Assembly (NCBI RefSeq): GCF_041296385.1
Contig: NC_091014.1
Span: 65,356,578-65,420,577, forward strand
Source: Aphelocoma coerulescens
Taxonomy: Eukaryota; Chordata; Aves; Passeriformes; Corvidae
Length of the DNA: 64,000 bases
Direction: 5' to 3'
Below the pieces are notes generated by a model. That model saw nothing but the letters and a program-made list of their open reading frames with translations. It was not told the DNA's origin and did not search any database. Below are positions 22,801 to 37,800 of the stretch, piece by piece (within the stretch, counting starts at the first letter, position 1; each line of letters opens with the position of its first letter). Both the position numbers and the translations under genes were made by a program.

Positions 22801-25800
22801 ACAAAAAAAGCCCCTCTGTTTTCAAGGACAGATTTTCTCCTTTAATAAAATGTGGAAGATGTCACATCTGTGTGACCACTGCCAACATATGCCACAAGGA
22901 GCCCTGCTTTGACTCCAAATTTCTCAGAATGCAACACAACAGCCACAGGGTCACAACAGAGATGTCACCCCTACCTGCAAGGAGATGGGAGGAAGAGACC
23001 AAACCTACCATTTCAGATGCCTCTTTCCTCAAACTGCTCAGACTGCTGGACTTCTGCAGTGAGGAAGTTCTGAAACAACAACATAAAAACCAAGCTCAGT
23101 TACTAGAATTAAACTTGCTAAGATAAAGACACTCACAGGAATCAGCTTTACAGAAAGCAGCATAATACATGATGAGATATACTAAACCCAGTGATATTTT
23201 GAATTAAAATGCAGTAATCAGTGCAGTAAATGCAGTCATCAGAGCCCATCCAATTTAATGAGACACTGTAAGAACTTCCACACTGTAATAACTGCTGCTT
23301 TAGGGAATATGGATATGTGGCAGAAACGAAAACTATTTTCTCATTGTAGTCAGCTGATCACCTTCCCCCCACTGTCAAAAGAAAAAAGCAAATCATGTGT
23401 GCATGCACTATGGAAAACTATAAATTTCAAAGTATATTGACTACCACCAAATTAGAGATGCTTCACAATGCAACAGGAAGTACCCTGTGCCCAGATAAAG
23501 CATTAATATGAAAATAATGATCATGAAAGCATGGGACACGAGCAGAAACCAACCATCAGCAAAAACCATCTTGGCTAGAATTAACTGACCTATTTCCATG
23601 TGTATGTAAAATATGGGGAGTGCCTTGGGGGGTTTCAAGTTGACCATCACATTTCAATATGTCCCCTGAACGGTTTTGATCATGGCACTTACACTGGACT
23701 ATCACACAGATGAGTTTCAGGGGAAGAACCTGTTGATCTTCCTTCGCTGTAAAAACAAAAAAGATATGAAAGAAGGCTGAGACAGAAATCCTATGATCTC
23801 AGCCTGCTTTAATTCTGTTTTCACTTCAGCTCTTATGGTACTAACACATGGCAAATTTTCCCTTCTATGGCGGCATGTCTTGTAAAAGATGAAGGACAAA
23901 GGTGAGCTCAAGAGCCCCAAGAAAGCCAACTCTCACTGTAAGATGATGACAATACTGAACTATTCAGCTTAAATAAATGCAGATGTTCCAGCAGGATCTG
24001 CAGCAGCACAAGGAGTGGAGGTCACCATCTCCCTGTCACCACCCACAGCACAGGGCACTTTGCTGCAGTTCAGTGCTTGCTTTGGTTTTTTCCAGGTGAA
24101 ATCCCTGCTGGTGATGGCTTGAGCTGCATGAGGAACATGTACAGCACAAACCCAGCACACCTGGGCTTCTGGATAGGATGCTTTCCTCAACTGGAACTGG
24201 AAAAATCACACATCAAATTGTGCTTGCACTGATGTTTCACATTGAGATTGATGATTGTTTTAAGTCAACAACATTGCTGTTTTAAGTCAACAACAACTCT
24301 GGATTCTTAGTATTTGGTACTCCTTAAGATAAAGCCAGGGATTTGGACGCAGAGGAAAAAAACCCAAGCACAGTCTTTGTTTAGCTTGACTCTGGGGTGC
24401 TTTTCTGTACTCCCTGCAGTGCCAGTGCAGGTCTGCAGGGATTGGGTTTCCTCCCAGGACAAGGAGAGTGCAGGATTAGAAATGGTGGTGGAAGGTGACA
24501 GCTACTCCTCACCAAGGAGCTGCCACTGGTTCCCAGCACGGGGACACCCCTGGGCGCCACAGCTCAGCCACAGCCCCAGGGTGCAGCCACATATCCCTTG
24601 GGTTTCCTGCCTTCCTCAGGTTAGAGCTGGAAGCCCTTTAGTTCTGGCAGTGCCTTACAACCATCTTTAGCAGCTGTGAAAAATGTCTGAGTGCAAATCA
24701 CCAGGGCTGGCACAGCCAATGCCAGCCCAGCCAGGCCTCGATGATGCAAACCTAGGCCAAAATAATGATTCTGTGGCCTTCATTGCATTAGATCAGCTTC
24801 CCTCTCCTTCTGTTCATTGCCTGTGAAGCAGCTGGTACAGACCATGGGCGCTGCTACAACAGCCACCAAACCAGCCCTTGCTTACTCAGGATTTAATCAA
24901 TGCACTTGAGGAACATTAGCTTAGTTTGCTGCAGCTAGCCAAGGGACTCCTGGCCTTGTTTACCTGGCTAATGACTTGATAATTCACAGACTGACAAATT
25001 ATTGCCCTCCTTAAACATCACAGAAGATTTGATTTACAATTGAAAAATACATGGAAACCATAATACCTCATTTCACTGGCAGGCTCTGGCCTAGGGTGTA
25101 TTTTCAGTCTCTCTGCAACAGTTTCTGAGCTCTTGGATGTTGATGAAAGGGAAGGGATTGAAATCTGTAAAATGCTGGTGTGGATCTGTAAGGAATTCTG
25201 AAAAGAATGAAGAATATGTGTTACCATCTTCTGAGCTGAAATGAAGCAATCATAAATGAAAAAAGAGTAACAGATAAACCCTGAAAAGAAGGATCTCAAA
25301 TAAGGTTTCAAAAGTGATTTTTTCCCTGTTGTAATAGAATGATTTACTCCTTGAAAGATGGCACTGCAGATAAAACATGAATCATTGCACAGTTAAGCTA
25401 TAGCACAGACAAAAATCTCACAAATCTCCCAAGGCTGCCTGCTAAATCTGTCTCTACCACAGACACCATGAAGGGTAGCTCACTTTTCAGGTTTAATCCT
25501 GTCCTCAGACACCCAGAGAAGACCAAAAAGCTGCTAAACATTTAATTTAATTTCATTTTCTTCATAGCATGTTCATGTTGTTTAAGTAAGTCAAGACCCT
25601 GCCTTGACTGGGAGCTTAGAGAAGAGATCTATAGTTTTATTACTGGAAAATTTGATTGCAAAAATCAGAGACTGGACTATAACCTATTTATCATTTATCT
25701 GAATAGATGCAATTATGATTGCATCCTTTTAAATACGACAAGATGTATTTAATAAGTTCCAACATATTTACTTCAAGTTCGTGACAAATTAAATGTAGCT

Positions 25801-28800
25801 CCTAAAGCAGCTATGTTTGATAAGAAAAACAATTTCTATGTCTAATAGAAAGTAATTTAGATCTGTTCTCATGATAAACACAGCTATTTGCTGTCTCCTG
25901 ATCCCATTTGAGCATTAAGGAAAATAAGTTTAATTGAAATTCCTCAGCAGCTTTCACAAGAAAACTACTTTCTCCAAAAGGATATGAGACATTACAAAAA
26001 ACTGTGCAACCCAGAAAAAAATCTTTTCAGGAACTTGAGTTTTGTCATCTGCAATATGAATCCAGCACAAGCAATGTTTTCAAGGAACAATGGCATTAAA
26101 TAAAGAGAAGAAAAAAAGATACCTCTTCATGAATATTCACGTTGAACTCATCATGGATTGGAGATGCTGTTACTGGGGTTGGGGATGGGCTTTTCTCTGG
26201 GTCAGTCAGACTTGGTGTGTCCAATAAACCCATGGAAACAGACCCTGAATTCAAGTCTTCACTTTCACTTTCCTTGCCTGAAGGGAGAGAACATGGAACC
26301 TTGTTGGTTTTACAACCCTTGCTCCCACACAAGGTGCAGCCAGTGTGCTCAGTTATGGGCCAAAAATGGAAGGATTTGATTGCTGGGCTTTTTTAGAACA
26401 GACTACAGTAGGAGAAAGGGAGTCATGGCCAAGTGTCACTTCCCAATTCAACCACCACAACACAGCAGGGTTGGAACCGAGGGAGGTCAAAAAGCCCAGC
26501 AACCACCCTCAGGGCATTTAGTGGCATCAGTTTCAACAAGCTGAATGAACTGGAGTACTTCTTTCCTGTCTGTTCTGGAATTTCATTCTAAATACTTTGT
26601 TTCCCTTATTCACTAAGGAAAAGACCAGATGCTTGAGTCTGCCTGAAATTTAAGATGTCTCTGTGGCATCTTCAAGGTACCCTGAGGAAAAATGCAGCTC
26701 ACTGCTCAGGACTCTATCACCAGCCTAGAAGTGACCACATCAGGTCTGCAGCCTGCCACAAACTCAGTGTGTCTCATTTAGGTACTGCTGAAGCCCACAC
26801 CACCACTGGTATCCTCTGTTCCTTCCACCCTGGATGCTCCTGAACTGCCTCAGTGCTACCAAAAGGCTTGGACTGGCTGTGAAAGACAGTACTTTTGAAA
26901 AGGTGACCAGAAATCCAGTGCTCATTGCCAAAGGCCTGAGGCAAACACAAACCAAAGTCTGTTCACAGCAAAAACCTCTCTTGGCCATTTTTCACTGCCT
27001 GAAATCTCTGTCCATGCTCCAGGAAGTGGCCATGGATCACAGTTCCCAGAGAATCAAGGTCTGTTCTAACACCCTCTTCTTCTTGAAGGCACAGCACTGC
27101 AAGAAAAGGCAATACCCATTTAAAAATTGCTCTCCCTTCAACACTCAGCGTGGTGAGAACCCAACACCACAGAAATATATATTTTGCTTCTTCCCTCTAG
27201 TTGAGCTATTGGCAATCTTCACTCTCTGAAGGGGTCTGGAAACCTCCACCAGTCTTAGAATACATGGAATGGGCCATTACATGTTGTGGTATAAATACAG
27301 CTTCTGCTTCAGCCACACAGTTAATCTCAGCACCACAACACACCTGGAGTTTAAATGACAGCAGTGCTTCATTTTTTTTTCTTGGTTGTACAATACCTTT
27401 TTTACCTTGAGCCAGTATCACCATGTCTTGGACTTTCTTGTACCTATTCAGAGATTGCCGAAGCTCTTCTATCTTCCGATCCTAAAATAAAAGGAAGTTG
27501 TGACTGTGCTTCCTCCCCCAGAAATAAGAAGTACAAATACTAGATCCTTTAGTTTAACTGGCTGTGAGACTAAAAGAAATGGGAAGTGTGGATGGGACAG
27601 GACTCAGAATGCTGAGAGGCTTTGAAATATCAAAAAATTGTATTTAGCAAAAACTATCATCTGATTAACCAACAGAACTGTCCCAGCCTTGAAAGTGGAT
27701 TTCAGCTCCCCTGTTAAGTCAAAGGCAGAGCATAATAAATTTGCCATGTACAAAGGATTTAGGGCTTTGGAGATCAAAAGAAAACATCCTACAAAATGCA
27801 CATGCATATGAAAGAACACAACCATGTATGAAAATAATTCATACTTCACAGAAAAGCCCTTTTGGAAATGCAGCCTGTGATTTGGCACTTGTATGGAGCT
27901 CTTTGCATTTGCAGAACACAGTGCAAAATTAATCACACTGAATTCAACAAAACAACAGTGTAAGGACTCTGCACAGATCCTGTGCACATGCACAGAGCTC
28001 ATAAATGCTCATAGCCCCTTAAAGGCACTGCAGTGCTTCTGACTGCAGAAAATCATCGATTTGTACAGACCTGATTTTTCTGACTGCAGAAAATCATTGA
28101 TTCTTACAAATCTGATTTTTAACTGAATTGTGAAAAGCTCACACATGAAGGTTTTCTTAGAGATTTAAATCAATCTGATGAATGATTACTGAAAAAAATA
28201 ATGACTTTGCTACCTTCTCTTCATTTGCTGCCATTAGAGATTCTACCGCCTTCTTCATTTTCTGTACCTCTATATCTAAAAACACAATACAGTTCTCCAA
28301 GTCAATTTAAGTAAGTGTAAGGAAATAAGAAAAGTAAAATACCTAGAAGCAACTCAGTACTATCTGAAAGTAGATTTACAAGTTTACAGACAAAACATAA
28401 CCCACTTGAATTCTATTTTAGATGCAAACACAAAGAGGAAAGCTATTTTTCTCCAAAACCTCTTCTCTGTCATTTTTATCAAGGAAATGATGAAATTCAG
28501 GAAATTTCCTTCCTCCCCCCACCCCTCTCCAAGCCTTAGAAGAATGGAAAACTCGAGAGTAAAACTACTGCTTGACTTCCACTATCTCCATCTTTCAAAT
28601 AACCAAATACCTGCAAAACAAGAAGTTCAAAATAAAATAAATACTACATTTGGAATGCAGTGAAACACGTCCTCATTACAACACTCAACGACCACCCCAA
28701 ATGGCATCTCACAAACCCACTCGACAAAGCCATGGGATTAATGGATGTGATGAAGGAAGCACCGTGCAGTGATGCTCAGCCCTAATCCAGCATGGATGGA

Positions 28801-31800
28801 GGAATGAGGAGGGCACAGTGGAATGATACAGGTACTTGCTGTGATGAGCAGTCATGCTGGAATATTACATTGCAGTTCAGACCTGGGAAAGGTTCCTAAC
28901 ACAGACAACAGTGTTCTGTGCTTCATCTATAATCCTTATTTATCAAGAAGTATGAATACATGGGAACATGTATGTTCTGGAGGTGTTCTGGACTAGGAAT
29001 TCAAAAAGAATGGAAATATTCTCCATTTTTTCCTGAAGATCTACCTTGCATAAAAGAAGTAAAATTCAAATTTCAGTACAAATGTAGGCAGGTGGCCAAA
29101 CTCACAGGCAAAAAAGCCTTGTTTCAGCTTCCTAAAAATTAATGGAAAGCAAACAGAGCAGGAAGAACATTCTCCTCCTTAATGAAATGCAAGAAGAAAA
29201 GAAGCTGCCTGGCTGGCTTTCTAGATGAAAGATGTTTAGACACATCAGGCTAAACCAGCAACTGATGCAGTTCCAGTGATTTTCCCTCAGTTATGCTGGC
29301 TGAAAATCTGGTCTACTGGATTGCAGCTGCATTTCACTGAGAGGCAACTGCTTTGTGAGCCTTCCTGAGACCCAATCTTCCTTTATCTATCAGACTTTCT
29401 TCAGGAAACTTTGTGTTTCAAGTGTGATGTACTCACCCTTGCTCTCCAGTTTTACTCTAAGTGTAACTAAGGGTTATAGATGATGCAACCTAACAATGTT
29501 TGTTAAAGCAGTTTTGCACACACATGCAGAAAGCTATTCTGGAAAGCACTTCTGGAACGTAAATGCTCATGGAAAGACACCAGGAACCTTACTTTTATCT
29601 TTGAGCTTCTTTTTACAATTTTCATCTGTGCAGGGAAAATCCATTGGATTGGAAATTAGCATGAAGGTTATGACATGAAATAACTTTTAAGACATTATTG
29701 ATACTTAAGGAATCAACTCTTCCTCACTTCATTCAGCTAATGAGGCAGATAACTTGTTATCTGCAAACAGCATTTTTTATTATCAGTCCAAGGCAGATAA
29801 AAGATGTTTCATCACAGCAAAAGATCTGCTGCTGAGCTATACTGAAAACTATAAAGCTGAGGACCAGAGGGTAATGAGAGTTCAAGTAGTTCCCCAGGGA
29901 AAGAAGCCCTATATAAGTAGTCATGACTGCAATAAAGTCAGACCCTGTTCACATTCAAATGTTCTTTCAAAAAAATGGAACCACAGTTCATTGTGGTCAC
30001 TTTCAGTGATCTTAGGCAGTGGTTTTGAAAACACCATTTCATGAAATAAAATGTGATAATCTACACACAGCATTTTCCTCCTCAGGTCAGGGGAGGAGAC
30101 TAATCTCTTGTGCATTTCTTTTTCTAAAAAACATACTTTAAAAGCACAATCTTAAAATCAGCAATAACTATCAGTAAGATATATTTAGAATTGAAATGGT
30201 TATCAGGTCAAAAAAGGCTGTGGAAAACTTCTGTGATGTTTTAACCAAAAATTTCTGGTTTTAAGTAAGATAAATCCTCAATCTAAGTTTCCCTCAAATA
30301 AATACTAATTCAGTTTCTTCTTTACAAGCCAATAAAAGAATTACCCAGCATGTAAAATTTTTGTGCTAATTCTTAATTAAGATTTAGACTTAACCAGTAC
30401 ACAAATCCAGAATCAATCCTTGATTTCACCTACTCACAGCTAGGTCCATATCATACTTTGGTCTGTAGTATGGTTTTTCCCCTTGCTTGCCAGGAAGTTT
30501 CCTTTTCAAAACAACGTTTTTGGGGCATTTGTTGAAATTAGTTAAAAAATTCCTCAGCCAGTACAACCTGGTTTTTTTGAGGCCCCATGCAAGCTACATA
30601 AGGAGCTAATTTGGGATTTTTTGTCTTGTTTAAATTTGATCAAGAGCTTGCTGTGACAGTAAGTTCAGCACTTGCATCGTCAACACCCTCTAAATATATT
30701 TCAAGAGGTAAACATGAAGACAAAGTTTAGAAAAAGTGAAGCTTTTATCAGTTATTTCCTGTATGAGGAAACACGACCTCAGATGAGGTGACTGAGGAGG
30801 ACACAGTGACAGAGCCTCCCTTTTCCTTACCTCTGTCCAGTATTTCAATTCCTTCTCCTTTCAGCTTGCAAACCAACTTTTCGTGCAACCTTTTCACCTC
30901 GGCTTCCTTCTGCTCTAGTTTGTCTTTCAGAGCTGACAGTTCATCCTGTAAAGACACAGAGCCACTCAGTGACAGCTTCCACAGGCAGCTGACACGTTTC
31001 CACAATTCCCTCCTAGGAAGCACAGTGGACACATCCTCAGCTGGTGGAAATGCCTGAGGTCCCCTGACATTTAACACTGCCTGAGGATGCACCCACCAAA
31101 GTGACTCTGAACATCCCAACAGATCTTTGAGCTCATAACAGAGCAAAATCAGGGGGCCTGTGGTCTGAAATTGTCAGTCTTGTGTGTAATTGGAAAGAAA
31201 TTTCACATCAAAATATAAAGAAGAAAGAGCAAAAGGGGGAAAAAAAAAAAAAAAAAAAAGGCAGTTTTCTTATTTATTTGACCTTGCAGAGATAGAAAAA
31301 AGTGCAGGTGACAAAGCTGAATGCTAACATTTCCACACATTTCTTTTGGCATTTTGCATGTTCGAAGCTGAACAATTCTGAAACTGTGCTTATAGCAGGC
31401 TGAGGACAGTTTCAGAAATAACCACTGCTTCTATGGAAGAAAAATCACTCACAACACCAGCAAGCACATGGACACATACTGGAAAGCAGTTCAGACAAAA
31501 ACGTGGTACCTCTGCCACAGTTTGGGTTTGCTGATCAAGCATTAGGAAAGAAAGCTTGGAGCTGAGATTCTTGGGAATAGGACAGATGGTGTTTGGGGGA
31601 GTTGGGGTGTATTAGAAAAATGCTGTCAAGTTTTAACTTAGATCTAACCATCTGCACTAGCAAGTGACTGGCACAGATCCATGCATTTAACTTTTTAAAA
31701 TTTGAGTCAAATCCTACCCAGTTTAGTAACATGTTTCTTTGATGTCCGAGGATATCTTGTGCAACAGCATCATCAAGACAGGACCCTCACTGCAACTGTA

Positions 31801-34800
31801 CCCAACACTGAAAATTTAATTTGTTCAGTTTGTAAACAAAGCAAAACAAGGCAAGACTCATCATTTTGGCATTTACAGCTTCTAAATGACGTTTTAAATC
31901 TGTAATGGAATAAACCAAACTGGAATACTGTGGTTTAGGTATTTTCCTGAGCTACCCTCAGAAGATCTGTTGCAAATACATAGTCATGTCTGCAACCCAA
32001 ACTATGGCCCAGCTATGGAATCTCCTGAAACTGGTTCCTGTTTGCTCTAAAGCATCATTAAAAAAATAGATGAATCTTAAAATTGTCAAGAAATCAAAGC
32101 TTTTTTCCACAACAGTGGCTGGGCAATAATTACAATTCTCCAGTGCTGCAAGTTGGCACTGATTATGATGGGATTCCTGCCAGTGTAGGATCCATGCTAC
32201 TCCAAAACAAGACCATTTCTTGGTCACTTGAGAAGCTGCTGTTATACCCACAGGCAACTAGAGCTGCATGTGGCTGTCAATGTGTATTTCTTCCCCTGAA
32301 TTAGAAACACGATATGCAAATTTACATGTGGGAGAGGGGACAGCATAAAAGAATCACTATTTCCCAGCTAGTTTTCATGAATACATTTTCTCTAAAAGGG
32401 TGATAAAAAGTTCTGTTTGAATAATGGATGTAAGCTACAGACGAGGCAATCTTCCCTTGGAAGGGGAGTGATTTTAACCCAAGTCTAATGCCATTATGTG
32501 TAACCTTTGCAAGGTTCAGAGCACGAAAATCCTCTCCCCTGCAATAGAAAAGCTGTTTAGAAGGAACATCTACATTAAGAGCTTTCCACATCTAATGAGG
32601 AAGGGCACACTGCATATCAACACACAGCAATTAATGAAGGACAGAGCATGACAGCAAATGCAGGACACACCAGTGAAGGGTGGAACATGAAGGATTCAAA
32701 ACAGGCCCGGCATTACCCAGAAACTACCACACCTTTAGCATCTGGCTTTTTTGCTCCATCCGCTGCTTTTCATACTGCATCTGACCCACTTTGATTTTCA
32801 TGCTAGAAAGTTTGGCCATTAAAGACTGGTAACAGAGACAGAGGAGTGAGAGAAAACTAAAGGTAGAAAAGAGACAAGGCTAAATGGCAAAGAGAAGTTA
32901 GAGAAACAGGCTGCTAGAAATACTTAGGTGAATGCTTTCTCTTCAGAAGTGGTTTATTTTTAGCACAGTTAGGAGAAAATAAATCCTGTTTTTAACCTAT
33001 GGCATACACCTTACATATTGCAACTGGTGTTTCTTGACATACATGTGAAACAAAGGTCTAAACAGGTAATAAATTTACTGTTAACAGCATGGTAAGTTAC
33101 CCTGCATAAAAAACAATGCTCAAGCTGAAAACCACAGCATGAAATTTGGGAATAGCCTCTGCTGCTAAGTGAGAACCATGAAACTGCAGGGGCTGAGAGT
33201 GCTCAGGATTTTGCAGGGTGCAGGCAAGAAGTAGGGAAAAGAGTGAATTCCTAAAGCCTGATTTACGCCCATCCCTGCCTCTTCCCCTCAGCCTCACTTA
33301 CTTTAGTTGTTTTCAGCTTTTTCTCATACTGGAGTCTTTCATTGTCCATTTCTCCCACCCTCAACCGCAATTCGTTTATTTCCTGGATCAAATCCTGAGT
33401 AGAGGGGAAAAAGACAACCAGAAACAACAAAGAAATTCAGTAAACAAAACAGAACAATAGCTGGGACTGTGACAACAAGAAAAGCAGGCAGAAAAGGGAC
33501 TTAGCACACAAAACCACACTACCCAAATCCATCACTAAGTCAAGCAACTCAGAGCTTCCTAATATCCAGGGACCGAGTTTCTGTGTTACTGCACCAAATG
33601 TAAGAAGGCAGAGGACAAAGGGAGACATAAACTGAAGTTGTGTTCCCTGTGCTGAGAGCCAGGAAAGGCCTCCTACTCCTCTGTTCAGCTGCCTGGATGC
33701 CCAATACTAAGGATGGGCAATGGAAAACAGCGGCACACATCCCTCAATACGTAGCAGCCACATCCTCCCCACTGCAGCAGTCCTTCCCGCCCCAGGCTCA
33801 CCAGCCATCACCTGAATTTTCAAAATATGAAGTGACTGCAGTGTAAAAATCCATGTTCCCACCACTTAAAAGAGCCCTCTCACTGAGGGCTCAACAGAGG
33901 AGCCATCACAGGTTTCTACAGGCAAAGGCACCTGTGTTTAAGCATCAATGGCACCCCTGCACCTGGGCTTTGCAGATTCAGCCTGACTTGGAAGAAACTC
34001 GGAGCCATCACCAACTCACATCTGAGCTCTTCAGGAGACCAGCTCGAACTCCTGGCCATCCTGATGGATCCTGCCAGGTTTGGGGGTCAGACCTGAGTGC
34101 CCCCAGCCCCCTTGGTCAAACAAACCCTGAGTTTGACTGCTCCACCAAGGTGCAAGGCACTCTTTCTCCAAGCCTCCTCATCCTCTAGGTCAGAGAATGG
34201 TTTGGGTTGGGAGGGGCCTTAAAGCCCATCCAGTTCCACCCTCTGCCATGGGCAGGGACACCTTCCACTATCCCAGCTTGCTCAGAGCCCCATCCAGCCT
34301 GGCCTTGGACACTGCCAGGGATGGGGCAGCCACAGCTTCTCTGGGCACCCTGTGCCAGGGCCTCAGCACCCTCAAATAAGGCACTTGTATGGTCCTTGTG
34401 TTTGCTTTCCTTCCTACATCTGAGGCAAGCCCAATCCATGTCAAGCAGGGCGGTACGTTGAGCTAACGGCTCTAAGCACAATTTTTCAGAGCTAATAATA
34501 AAATTAACAGAGATTTATATTTATAAATTAACAAGTCAGCAGCTGACATTTAGAGGGTATTCATGGGTCCCTGGTAACACCTGCCTTCCAGCCCCACACC
34601 ACACTTGCTAAGCTTACAAGCCTCTGGTTATTATTTTGTGCTTAATGAACCTGATGCTAACAGAGCAGCATCTGTATTTCTTCAGAAAGATCCAAGTTCA
34701 ATTATCAGAACTACAAGGAAAGTGAAAATACAGAACATTTTAATGCTTTTAGTAATTACTACTTCTAATCTATAACTTTCTAATTCAGGTACACCTGAAA

Positions 34801-37800
34801 TTCCTCAACAATTGATTCGTTTGGGGCTTTTCTCTCCTGCAGCATGATCCAATGTCAAAATTTGCTGTGTGGTACTTACTGCTGAGGCTGTTGCCCACAT
34901 ATTTGTCACTTGAACCACGTGACTTTTAAAATGCTCAGTGGGACACAGAAAACAGAGCAATCTTGCAACCAGATTGGAGGTGGTGGTGGATAAATCACAA
35001 AGAATTCCCTGTGAGTGAGCCAGTTTTACCCTCTGGCTGCTGCTTCAAAGGCCCTGTCTGGCTACGGACTCCTCCCTAAATAAACGCCCTTGCAGGGTAT
35101 TTTCTTACATAAACTCAGCCCAACTCAGACCACCCGTGTTCCTCAAGGAAAATAATGCTGGTGTCTGCTGAGAAAGTGGAAATACTGGAATCATTCAAAG
35201 GACAGAACAATTACAAATCTCTATTAAGTACACAATTAGCTTTGAAAAAGCTGTGTGTTTGTGAACATCTAGACAGCAAATCCTAGAGCACAAAGATCTA
35301 GTGAGGCATCTGTTTAGACAGAGAATGGGGAATATGAGCAACCAACCAAGCTGGAATGGGAAGTTGCAACGACAGACATAAGTAACAAATGGATAATATG
35401 AAGGATTGAATCAGAATGGTAATTCTGTAGGAGACAGTAGCTCCACAAGTTGTCAGACATCAGTTTTTTTCTTTTCCCTTTCTTTTCTCTAAATAAAACT
35501 AGAAGCAATATTCATACTTTTTCTTTCCTCATTTGGATAGGAATCTTTTTCCATTTCAAGTCATAACATGTTTTAGGGTCAAATATTTAAAACATTCATT
35601 TAAATACTCAACTCTTCTAAAATAATTGATAAACAGTAATATAATTAGATCAACACTGAATAAAATACTGTGCACTTCTGAATAAGTACTGTCTCCAAAA
35701 TATCTCTCAGAAATTTTGTAAGGGCTGAGACCCTTACAACTAATTAGACATTCATATTTTCACTGAACCAAATGGAAATTAAGATATACTATCCCTTCCA
35801 GGGTTTAAGCCTAAGCATTTTTACAGCTATAAAGTGTTGAAATAAAGAAGAAAAAATATGATAATATCACACTAAACTACATCATTCTGGATTTCAAATG
35901 GAGGGAGAAACATTTTAGTAGTAGTTCATTAGTTCTGGCATAAATACAAATGATATAAATCCATATAGTCACTAATTACAGTAACTACTTTTTAAATATA
36001 ATTTAGGTTATTTTTATCAAAGGCATTTAGTGTATTTCAAAGTATTTCAAACAGAATGGTCTTCATAGCAGATAAGCCTCTTGCAGTTTGTGGTGTACTC
36101 CCCACACCAGAACCATTTTTCTGGTAGCTCCTGTAGCTCCATGTGCACCTTCTTGGTATGCTGAGCTCTGCTATGAAGTTATGGAGAGACTGCAGTTCAG
36201 GGGGAAACAAAGAAAGGGGGATTCCAGGAGAACTCTACAATATTCAGTAAATATAAGGATAGAAATGGAGGAAGCAAATCCCAAAGCCCAATCACTTTTG
36301 TTACCAGTTCTGGAAAGCACAAGAAACCACAGGGTGTTTGCAAATGAAGATACAACAGAACCCAGGTCGGAGAGCACTTGCTCCCTGTGCTCATCTGGAC
36401 CAAATCTTGCCTCCCCAAGGCCATTTACTGCTGGTGCCAGCTCGTTTATCCCTCATTTGGGCTCCTTGGAGTAAGTGTCACTCCACAGAGAGCTGCCTGC
36501 TGTGTGCTGTAATTCATGAAAGAGCCGAGCTCCGTGTGGGCAGAGTCCCAGGGGAGCTGTGAGAGCAGCCAGCTCTTTCACACACCTCCCACGGACGAAG
36601 GAGACCTCCAGTGATTCCCTCCACCCCTCCCCCTGCCAATTTCTGCAGCAATGCCAAGCACAGAGCCCGTCTGCACTGCAAAATCAGCTGCCTTGAAGGC
36701 CGTGCTGTGATCCTTCACATAACACCTGTTACCAAATTAGAGGGAAAGGTAACAGGAAGCAACATGAGTCCATCCCACAGCTTGGCAGCACCCAAGGAAA
36801 TGTGCTGCACTGAAGGAATAAACACTACTGTCACTACCTAAAGAATCACTTTCAAATCTGAAAATGATCCAAGTCATTAGTTTTCAACCTGTGGACTTCT
36901 TTAGGTCTGCAGATTACTTCAGACAGGCCCAAAGAGCAATTCAAAAGGAAGACTGACTTTTGTTCTTGTGCCTGCAATACAAGTGAGGAATGGTGCTTCA
37001 CTGGAAACTCAGGAGTTGGGAAACCACTAACAAGTGGAAAGGGCAATTTTGTCTCCTGTCATGGCAATATGGCTTCTTTCCTTCTAGGAAATGACATCTG
37101 GAACATCCATAATCATACAAACACCTGACATTTCAGCTCATTTACGAATCCAGAACTGGAAATTTCGTTCTGCTTCATAGGCAGACTCCCAAGGTATTTC
37201 TCATAGGGGCTCTATCATCCTGTCAGCACAGCTCAGCTGATACTTGGGGTTTCCTGGGTTTGCCCACGTGCTTTGAGGCTTTCTGGCTTCCAACATGACC
37301 AAGGTTCATCTACACAGACCTACAGCACAGAGGGAAATGCCTCGGGAGAGCACTGCCAGGGATGGCAGCTCCGCCTGGCACTGTTCCCGGGCTCCCTGAA
37401 GGCTGTGCTCTGAAGTCAGGCTTCACAACAGCCCCACACCGAGTCACCTCATTCTCTGTTACCAGCTCCAAAAGTTCTGTCTTTTACGGTGCTGTGTCTC
37501 TGCACACGGATGCTTTCTGCACCTGCACTGGGCTGAAACACTTGCCTCAGACATGCCTTACTCAGAAGGTGACAGTTTCATGTGGGGTCAGGAGAATGCA
37601 GTATGTTCATGATTTTATTTAACTCCAACCTAAATCCATCCCTCCTGAGACCTGGCAGCCAGAATCAAAAACTGCCTTTGGAAATCTTCCTTTGTAAAAC
37701 CAGAGTTTAACAAAGAGGACACTTTCTGCTTTAAAAGGCACATGTTCTAACCTTAAAGAGGAGTCCCTTTCTTGCCTGGCAAAAAAAAATCCCAGAAAAT

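Noticed and set aside
31240..31259. Processed retrogene suggested by the poly-A tract
   Set aside because: No coding-like sequence or target duplication next to the A run.
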